Below, piece after piece: positions 63,091-64,000 of a stretch of 64,000 nt of DNA. The number at the start of each line of letters is the position of its first letter. Position 1 is the first letter of the stretch. The stretch comes from Tridacna crocea (taxonomy: Eukaryota; Mollusca; Bivalvia; Cardiida; Cardiidae): NCBI GenBank assembly GCA_943736015.1, contig OX031065.1, positions 36,594,427-36,658,426 on the forward strand, in the 5' to 3' direction. Made by a program: the position numbers and the translations under genes. Under the pieces are notes generated by a model. It searched no databases. It was not told the origin of the DNA and saw nothing but the letters and a program-made list of their open reading frames with translations.

Positions 63091-64000
63091 AACAAGAGGA
63101 CCATGATGGTCCTATATCGCTCACCTGAGTACTGAGCTGTAAAATCAAACTTGTGATCCCTGGGCAGGGCCAATTTTGACCCAAGGGGCATCCTAAGATA
63201 AAAACTTGCTAGAGGTACACTAGGAGATGCTACTTACAAAATATCAAAGCTCTATACCTTCTAGTTTCAGAGAAATAGAATTTTAAAGTTTTCTTTCTTT
63301 GTTCATATGTTTCGAACTTGTGACCCCTGGGCAGGGCAAGTTTAGACCCCAGGGGCATCGTATGAAGAAACTTTGTAGAAGTCCACTAAAAGATGCTACA
63401 TACCAAATATCAAAGCTCTACGCCTTCTAATTTCAGAAAAGAATAATATTGACATTTTCCTTCTTTGTTCCTAGGTTTCGAACTTGTGACCCATGGGGCA
63501 GGGCAAGTTTTGACCCCAAGGGCATCATATGAACAAACATTGTAGAAGTCCACTATGAGATCCTACTTACCAAATATAAAAGCTCTACATATTCTAGTTT
63601 CAGAGAAAAAATTTTTTCAATTTTTCCTTCTTTATTTCTATGTATTAAATTTGTGAGCCCCGGGTTGGGGCCAGTTTTGACCCCAGGGACATCATATGAA
63701 CAATCTTTGTAGAGGTCCACTAGGAGATGCTACATACCAAATATCAAAGCTCTGCACCATCTAGTTTCAGAGAAGAAGAATTTTAAAGTTTTCCTTCTTT
63801 GTTCCTATGTTTCAAAATTGTGACCCCTGGGGCAGGGCCAGTTTTGACCCCAGGGACATCATATGAACAATCTTGGTAGAGGTCCACTAGAAGATGCTAC
63901 ATACCAAGTATTAAAGCTCTACATATTCTAGTTTCAGAGAAGAAGAATTTTAAAGTTTTCCTTCTGTGTTCCTATGTTTCAAAATTGTGACCCCCGGGGC
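63091..64000 (+). mobile_element. AACAAGAG (HINE/pearl-like) element with 167 bp array, runs off window
   Basis: Starts AACAAGAGGACCATGATGGT and TATCGCTCACCTGAG. Array units begin at GTGACCCC-type boxes at 63153, 63320, 63486, 63653, 63820 and 63987 (spacing 166-167). Each unit contains ACCAAATATCAAAGCTCT and TTTCAGAGAAGAAGAATTTT. Confidence 0.85.

Overview
This is a eukaryotic nuclear window, most likely from a bivalve mollusc. The genes are split into short exons with GT/AG introns, and the sequence is AT-rich and full of non-autonomous transposons. Two arrays of about 167 bp units sit in elements that begin AACAAGAG and end in a short hairpin plus CTRR, as the Helentron-related pearl/HINE repeats of bivalves do. 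This assignment is inferred; no species can be named from the sequence alone. GENES. Three genes are supported. (1) On the minus strand, 25535 down to 5751, twelve exons encode the N-terminal half of a secretory-pathway Ca2+/Mn2+ P-type ATPase (ATP2C/SPCA). All splice phases agree and the TGE, PEGLP and DKTGT signatures are present; both gene ends lie outside what can be seen. (2) On the plus strand, 38141 to 48870, six phase-compatible exons encode a basic, partly coiled-coil protein with a small Cys/His cluster near the C-terminus. I do not recognise it. (3) On the minus strand, 62469 to 59354, a 3.1 kb terminal exon encodes most of a Friend-of-GATA (ZFPM/u-shaped) cofactor, with ten C2HC/C2H2 fingers and a PLDLS CtBP motif. 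REPEATS. Almost everything else is repeat. The dominant component is a palindromic MITE of about 228 bp, flanked by TTAA, with ends reading CYCWTTACC or CCCTTTCCC (piggyBac-like by target and end sequence). I count roughly 85 to 90 copies and fragments by eye, about one per 0.7 kb and about a quarter of the window. Each full copy has two different arms: L (contains GACCCTGAGAAAGAAGCC) and R (contains GTCGTCTGCAAATGCTTTC). They flank a central, nearly perfect hairpin of about 60 bp whose core is GTGGGAAAAGGAGAAA and its complement. Below, strand + means the L arm comes first. Family A is the common type and A2 is a CCCTTTCCC-ended variant. B, C and D differ in arms and hairpin, yet their hairpins stay self-complementary because both arms changed together. 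LAYOUT. 1-4.1 kb: MITEs and a three-level transposon nest. 4.1-5.7 kb: little seen. 5.7-25.5 kb: ATPase exons with MITE-packed introns. 25.5-38 kb: intergenic, with several foldback and TIR elements. 38-49 kb: the unnamed gene, with MITE ends 16 to 38 bp from four of its acceptors. 49-59 kb: intergenic MITEs, SINEs and a 566 bp tandem pair. 59-62.5 kb: ZFPM exon, with a MITE starting about ten bases after its stop. 62.5-64 kb: a duplicated splice acceptor, then an AACAAGAG element with a 167 bp array running off the window. The most unusual signal is the covarying hairpin of the MITE families, together with copies made of two identical arms, nested copies, and repeated insertion of other elements in or beside the hairpin.
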